Positions 59,469 through 64,000 of a stretch of 64,000 nucleotides of DNA are shown here, one piece after another. The first letter of the stretch is position 1. Each line of letters opens with the position of its first letter. The notes below the pieces were generated by a model. It did not search any database, had not been told where the DNA came from, and saw only the letters and a program-made list of their open reading frames with translations. The stretch comes from Nocardioides sp. Soil774. Its GTDB lineage: Bacteria; Actinomycetota; Actinomycetes; Propionibacteriales; Nocardioidaceae. The translations under genes were made by a program, and so were the position numbers. The stretch lies in contig NZ_LMSM01000010.1 of the NCBI RefSeq assembly GCF_001428125.1, forward strand, positions 186,001-250,000, in the 5' to 3' direction.

Positions 59469-60638
59469 GTGTCCTCGACCGGTCAGCACCGTGCTCCCAC
59501 GCTCGCCGTCATCGGCGGTGGCCAGCTGGCCCGGATGATGGCCCAGCCCGCGATCGCGCTCGGCCTGCCGCTGCGCCTGCTCGCCGAGGCCGAGGGCGTG
59601 TCCGCGGCCCAGGTCATCCCCGACCAGCTCGTCGGCGACTACACCGACCTGCCCACGCTGCGCCGCGTCACCGCCGGCGCGAGCGTGGTGACCTTCGACC
59701 ACGAGCACGTGCCGACCGACCACCTCCACGCCCTCGAGGGCGACGGGGTCGCCGTACGTCCCGGGCCGGGCGCGCTCGTCCACGCCCAGGACAAGGCCGT
59801 GATGCGACGCCGCCTCGCCGAGCTCGACGTGCCGTGCCCGCGCAACGCCGTCGTGACGACCCTCGCCGACGTCGAGGCCTTCGGCCTGCCGTGCGTGCTC
59901 AAGACCACGCGCGGCGGCTACGACGGCAAGGGCGTGTGGGTCGTGCGCGCCCTCGACGAGGCCCAGGTCGCCTTCGACGCGGCCGCGGCCGCAGGTGTGG
60001 AGGTGCTGGCCGAGGAGCTGGTCGACTTCCGCCGCGAGCTCTCCGCGCTCGTCGCCCGCTCGCCGAGCGGGCAGGCGGCGGCCTACCCCGTGGTCGCCTC
60101 CACCCAGCTGGACGGGATCTGCCACGAGGTCATCGCCCCGGCCCCGGACCTCTCGCCCGCACTGGCCGGCGAGGCGCAGGAGATCGCCCTGCGCGTGGCC
60201 GGTGCGCTCGACGTCACGGGCATCCTCGCCGTCGAGCTCTTCGAGACGACCGACGGCCGGATCCTGGTCAACGAGCTGGCGATGCGCCCCCACAACACCG
60301 GCCACTGGACCCAGGACGGCGCCGTGACGTCCCAGTTCGAGAATCACCTGCGCGCCGTCATGGACCTCCCGCTGGGCTCGCCGGCCCCGCGCAGTCGCTG
60401 GACCGTGATGGTCAACATCCTCGGCGGCCCCACCGACAGCGGCCACCTCTACGACGGCCTGCCGCACGCGATGGCGCGCGACCCGCACCTGCGGGTGCAC
60501 CTCTACGGCAAGGACCTGCGACCCGGCCGGAAGGTCGGCCACGTCAACGCCTGTGGCGACGACCTCGACGACTGCCTCGAGCGCGCGCGGCACGCAGCCG
60601 CGTGGTTCCGCGGCGACCTGGGCAACGAGAGCGAGTGA
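59469..60638 (+). CDS. purK: N5-carboxyaminoimidazole ribonucleotide synthase
   Basis: 389 residues. ATP-grasp enzyme that carboxylates AIR to N5-CAIR in purine synthesis. N-terminal '[20 protein letters not shown]', ATP-grasp '[17 protein letters not shown]', metal/phosphate site '[20 protein letters not shown]' and '[19 protein letters not shown]'. The following purE makes the next step; the two overlap or nearly overlap. TAGGCT before the GTG indicates a leaderless transcript. Confidence 0.95.
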   Translation: MSSTGQHRAPTLAVIGGGQLARMMAQPAIALGLPLRLLAEAEGVSAAQVIPDQLVGDYTDLPTLRRVTAGASVVTFDHEHVPTDHLHALEGDGVAVRPGPGALVHAQDKAVMRRRLAELDVPCPRNAVVTTLADVEAFGLPCVLKTTRGGYDGKGVWVVRALDEAQVAFDAAAAAGVEVLAEELVDFRRELSALVARSPSGQAAAYPVVASTQLDGICHEVIAPAPDLSPALAGEAQEIALRVAGALDVTGILAVELFETTDGRILVNELAMRPHNTGHWTQDGAVTSQFENHLRAVMDLPLGSPAPRSRWTVMVNILGGPTDSGHLYDGLPHAMARDPHLRVHLYGKDLRPGRKVGHVNACGDDLDDCLERARHAAAWFRGDLGNESE

Positions 60639-60643
60639 GCACG

Positions 60644-61191
<548 letters not shown>

Positions 61192-61195
<4 letters not shown>

Positions 61196-61626
61196 TCCCG
61201 GTCGCGCACGCGCCCGCGCAGCGCCTTGGTGCCGGCGCGCTCCTTCTTCGACTTCAGCCGCCGCTCCTTGGAGCCGCGGGTGGGTCGCGTGGCGCGCCGC
61301 GGCGGTGGGGGCGGGGCCAGTGCCTCGCGCAGCATCTCGGCGAGCCGCTCGCGGGCCGCGACCCGGTTGCGGTGCTGCGAGCGGTGCTCGGACGCCGCCA
61401 CCGAGACCCGCCCCGACGGCCACCGTCGCAGTGCGCGCCGGCGCTGGGTGTCGGTGAGCGCCGTGGAGGCGGAGACGTCGTAGTCGAGCTCGACGCGCGA
61501 GTCGCTGGTGTTGACCGACTGGCCGCCGGGTCCGGGCGACCTCGAGAAGCGCTCCACCAGCTCGCCAGCGGGCACGACCAGCCCCTCGGGCAGGCCCGGT
61601 CCGGCGGGCACGTGGAGGTCGCGCAT
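61192..61626 (-). CDS. arfB: peptidyl-tRNA hydrolase ArfB (ribosome rescue)
   Basis: 144 residues. Releases peptides from ribosomes stalled without a stop codon. The GGQ loop is in '[19 protein letters not shown]', and the C-terminal tail is basic and flexible ('[19 protein letters not shown]'), which in ArfB inserts into the empty mRNA channel. ATG at 61626 has CACAAT six bases upstream. Divergent from lhgO. Confidence 0.93.
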
Positions 61627-61693
61627 ACCCCCATTGTGGGATGAACCCCGGCACGCCTTGACGGCGGCCGCGCCAGCCAGCACCGTCGTCGCC

Positions 61694-62947
61694 ATGACGG
61701 AGGGTGTGGCGGAGGGCGCGGCGGCACGGGTGGGGGAGCAGCGGGTGGCCGTGGTCGGCGGGGGGATCCTCGGTGTCGCGATCGCCCGCGAGGTCGTACG
61801 CCGGCGCCCCGGCACCGAGGTGGTCGTGCTGGAGAAGGAGGACCGGCTCGCCGCCCACCAGACCGGCCACAACTCCGGCGTCGTGCACGCCGGCATCTAC
61901 TACAAGCCCGGCAGCCTGAAGGCCGAGCTGTGCACGCGGGGCCGGGCGATGCTGCGCGAGTTCTGCGCCGAGCACCACATCGCGTACGACGCGTGCGGCA
62001 AGCTCGTCGTCGCGGTGGATCCCGACGAGATGGGCCGCTTCGACGCCCTCGAGCGCACCGCCACCGACAACGGTGTCCCCGGGCTGCGCCGGCTGCCGGC
62101 CGCCGCGATCAGGGAGGTCGAGCCGCACGCCAACGGGCTCGCGGCGCTGCACAGCCCCGAGACCGCGATCACCGACTACCCCGCGATCACCCGCGCCCTC
62201 GCCGACGAGGTGGCCGCGGCCGGTGGCACCGTGCGGCTGGGGGCGCGCGTGGTCGACATCCGGCGACAGGGCGGCGGCGCCCTGGTGCGGGTCGAGGGCG
62301 ACCCCGCCCCGCTCCGCTTCGACCACGTCGTCGTGGCGGCCGGGCTCCAGGCCGACCGGGTCTCCGCCCTCGTCGACGGCGAGCGGAGCCCGGCGATCCT
62401 GCCCTTCCGCGGGGAGTACCTCGCGGTGCGCGCGGCCAAGCAGGGCCTGGTGCGCGGCATGGTCTACCCCGTCCCCGACCCGCGCTACCCCTTCCTCGGC
62501 GTGCACTTCACCCGCCGGGTCGGCGGCGGGCTCGAGGTCGGGCCCAACGCCGTGCTCGCGACGCGCCGCGAGGGCTACCGCCGGCGCGACGTGTCGCCGC
62601 GCGACCTGCGCGACGTGCTCGCGTGGCCCGGCTTCTGGCGCCTGGCCCGCGTGCACTGGCGCACCGGTGTCGACGAGGTCGTCGGGTCGGCCTCCCAGCG
62701 TGCCTTCATGCGCAAGGCGTCGCGCTACGTGCCGGAGATCGGTGTCGGCGACGTCACCCGCGCCGGAGCCGGCGTGCGCGCGCAGGCGGTCGACCGCGAC
62801 GGCAGCCTCGTCGACGACTTCCGCATCACCCACGCCGACGGCGTGACCTGCGTGCGCAACGCACCCTCGCCGGGGGCCACGTCGAGCCTGGCGATCGCCG
62901 CCTACGTGGTGGACCGGGCGTGGCCGGGGGACGCGCGCGGCGCCTAG
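61694..62947 (+). CDS. lhgO: L-2-hydroxyglutarate oxidase
   Basis: 417-residue FAD-dependent oxidase/dehydrogenase of the DAO superfamily: 'VAVVGGGILGVAIAREVVRR', 'LAAHQTGHNSGVVHAGIYYK' (family signature), 'GLRRLPAAAIREVEPHANGL', 'LPFRGEYLAV' and 'NAPSPGATSSLAIAAYVV'. Converts L-2-hydroxyglutarate, a side product of metabolism, to 2-oxoglutarate, giving electrons to oxygen or quinone. CACCGT lies seven bases before the ATG at 61694. Confidence 0.92.
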   Translation: MTEGVAEGAAARVGEQRVAVVGGGILGVAIAREVVRRRPGTEVVVLEKEDRLAAHQTGHNSGVVHAGIYYKPGSLKAELCTRGRAMLREFCAEHHIAYDACGKLVVAVDPDEMGRFDALERTATDNGVPGLRRLPAAAIREVEPHANGLAALHSPETAITDYPAITRALADEVAAAGGTVRLGARVVDIRRQGGGALVRVEGDPAPLRFDHVVVAAGLQADRVSALVDGERSPAILPFRGEYLAVRAAKQGLVRGMVYPVPDPRYPFLGVHFTRRVGGGLEVGPNAVLATRREGYRRRDVSPRDLRDVLAWPGFWRLARVHWRTGVDEVVGSASQRAFMRKASRYVPEIGVGDVTRAGAGVRAQAVDRDGSLVDDFRITHADGVTCVRNAPSPGATSSLAIAAYVVDRAWPGDARGA

Positions 62948-62957
62948 GGTCGAGCCC

Positions 62958-63953
62958 ATGACGACGCGCTGGGGAATCGCCGCGACCGGCCGCATGGCCG
63001 CCGCCTTCACCTCCGACCTGCTCCTGGTGCCCGACGCGGAGGTCGCCTTCGTCGGCAGCCGGTCCGCCGACTCGGCCGCCGAGTTCGCCGGTCGCTTCGG
63101 CGCGAGCGCCTCGGGCACCTACCGCGACCTCGTCGAGGCGGGCCGCGCGGGCGAGGTCGACGTCGTCTACGTCGCCACCCCGCACCCGCAGCACCACGAC
63201 CTCGCCCTCGCGGCGATCGAGGCTGGCACGCCGCTGCTGGTGGAGAAGGCGTTCACCGCCACCCTCGCCGGCGCCGAGGAGGTGGTGGCGGCCGCCCGTG
63301 CCGCCGAGGTCTTCTGCATGGAGGCGATGTGGACCCGCTTCCAGCCGGCGCTCGCGCTCGCCCGCGAGCTGGTCGCCGCCGGCGAGATCGGCGACGTGGT
63401 CATGGTGCAGGCCGACTTCGGTGCGCACCGAGCGTTCGACCCCGAGAGCCGGCTCTTCGACCTGTCGCTCGGGGGCGGGTCGGTCCTCGACCTCGGCGTC
63501 TACCCGATCTCCCTGGCCCAGCACTTCCTCGGCCGGCCCGACCGGGTGGTCGCGACCGGCACCCACTACCCCAACGGCGCCGACGCCTCGGCGGCGATCC
63601 ACCTCGCGTGGGCCGACGGCCGGGCCGCGGCGCTCACCGGCTCGCTGTCGAGCTCGACCCCGGGGCGCGCGGTCCTCGTGGGCACGACGGGCTCCATCGA
63701 GCTGGAGCCGCCGTTCCACCACCCCAGCCGGGTCGTCGTACGACGTGGGGACGAGGAGCCCGAGGTGATGGAGCGCCCTGCGAGGGGCAGCGGCTACGTC
63801 CACCAGGCCGAGGAGGTCCAGCGCTGCCTCGCAGCCGGGCTCGCCGAGAGCCCGGTGATGCCGCTGACCGACACCCTCGACGTCCAGTGGGTGCTCGAGG
63901 AGTGCCTCGACCAGCTCGGCATCGACATGGCCGAGGCGCCCGTCGAGCTGTAG
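62958..63953 (+). CDS. Gfo/Idh/MocA family oxidoreductase
   Basis: 331 residues. N-terminal NAD(P) Rossmann domain ('WGIAATGRMAAAFTSDLLLV' , 'VYVATPHPQHHDLALAAIE', with the Glu-Lys pair in 'LLVEKAFTATLAGA') and C-terminal beta-sheet domain ('VLDLGVYPISLAQHFLG'). Similar to dihydrodiol/xylose dehydrogenases of this family. TAGGGT seven bases before the ATG contains the lhgO stop codon. Sugar or related substrate not determined. Confidence 0.9.
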   Translation: MTTRWGIAATGRMAAAFTSDLLLVPDAEVAFVGSRSADSAAEFAGRFGASASGTYRDLVEAGRAGEVDVVYVATPHPQHHDLALAAIEAGTPLLVEKAFTATLAGAEEVVAAARAAEVFCMEAMWTRFQPALALARELVAAGEIGDVVMVQADFGAHRAFDPESRLFDLSLGGGSVLDLGVYPISLAQHFLGRPDRVVATGTHYPNGADASAAIHLAWADGRAAALTGSLSSSTPGRAVLVGTTGSIELEPPFHHPSRVVVRRGDEEPEVMERPARGSGYVHQAEEVQRCLAAGLAESPVMPLTDTLDVQWVLEECLDQLGIDMAEAPVEL

Positions 63954-63960
63954 CCGCGGC

Positions 63961-64000
63961 TCAGCGGCCCCGGCGCCGCCACTCGATCGCGGGGCAGGTG
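63961..64000 (-). CDS. C-terminal end of an unidentified protein (cut by window edge)
   Basis: An open minus-strand frame from the window edge to a TGA at 63963-63961 gives the last 12 codons '...TCPAIEWRRRGR'. It converges with the Gfo/Idh gene after seven bases. Too short to identify; it may equally be chance. Confidence 0.3.
   Translation of the reverse strand, partial: TCPAIEWRRRGR

Overview
This 64 kb window is chromosomal DNA of a high-GC actinobacterium, most likely of the Nocardioidaceae (Nocardioides-like). The evidence is the strong G/C third-position bias, many GTG starts, an IdeR/DtxR-type iron box, a DUF222-HNH protein, an acyl-CoA carboxylase epsilon subunit, and a gene set that overlaps the Mycobacterium tuberculosis Rv3275c-Rv3308 neighbourhood as I remember it: purE, purK, the PH protein, birA, accD5, accE5, maf, accA3, nei, lpdA, the Rv3304-like gene, deoD and pmmB, here partly rearranged. 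I saw no rRNA, tRNA, CRISPR array, insertion sequence or replication origin. No stretch longer than 300 bases lacks a gene.

Layout. 1-16 kb is nucleoside and sugar metabolism mixed with redox genes: an aldehyde dehydrogenase and long-form DeoC, a phosphosugar mutase, thiol peroxidase, an aldo/keto reductase with its MerR regulator, purine nucleoside phosphorylase, and two tandem flavin disulfide-reductase family proteins, followed by a Nei-type glycosylase. 16-29 kb holds secreted proteins (SpoIID/LytB, an SGNH lipoprotein, a double cupredoxin), pyruvate carboxylase, two TetR-controlled oxidoreductase units and the biotin-containing acyl-CoA carboxylase alpha subunit. 29-35.5 kb is one minus-strand operon behind an iron box: an Fbp-type ferric iron ABC importer followed by a membrane-tethered adenylation/carrier/acyltransferase protein with a His-rich linker. 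This is the most unusual assembly in the window.

35.6-38.3 kb has an acyl-CoA dehydrogenase behind a perfect 18-bp palindrome, then the DUF222-HNH protein. 38.4-47.3 kb is a five-gene defence island: type I restriction-modification hsdM-hsdS-hsdR, then a DUF262/HNH (GmrSD-like) protein and a GIY-YIG-like nuclease in one tightly spaced operon. hsdS has visibly lower GC than its surroundings. 47.3-53.4 kb holds a small P-loop kinase, a Nat-type ABC exporter, a CDP-alcohol phosphotransferase, Maf and a DUF885 peptidase-like protein. 53.4-64 kb holds an AbiEi/DUF559-like gene bracketed by palindromic repeats, the acyl-CoA carboxylase beta and epsilon genes divergent from biotin ligase, a PH-domain protein overlapping a class III nucleotide cyclase, a lone winged-helix protein, purK-purE, arfB, an L-2-hydroxyglutarate oxidase and a Gfo/Idh/MocA oxidoreductase.

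Two genome-scale patterns stand out. First, more than twenty genes have a -10 hexamer of the form NANNNT exactly 6-7 bases before the start codon and no Shine-Dalgarno, which points to widespread leaderless transcription and settles several starts. Second, two families of intergenic palindromes (one at 6.1 and 27.2 kb, one at 53.5 and 54.5 kb) show compensatory changes between copies.
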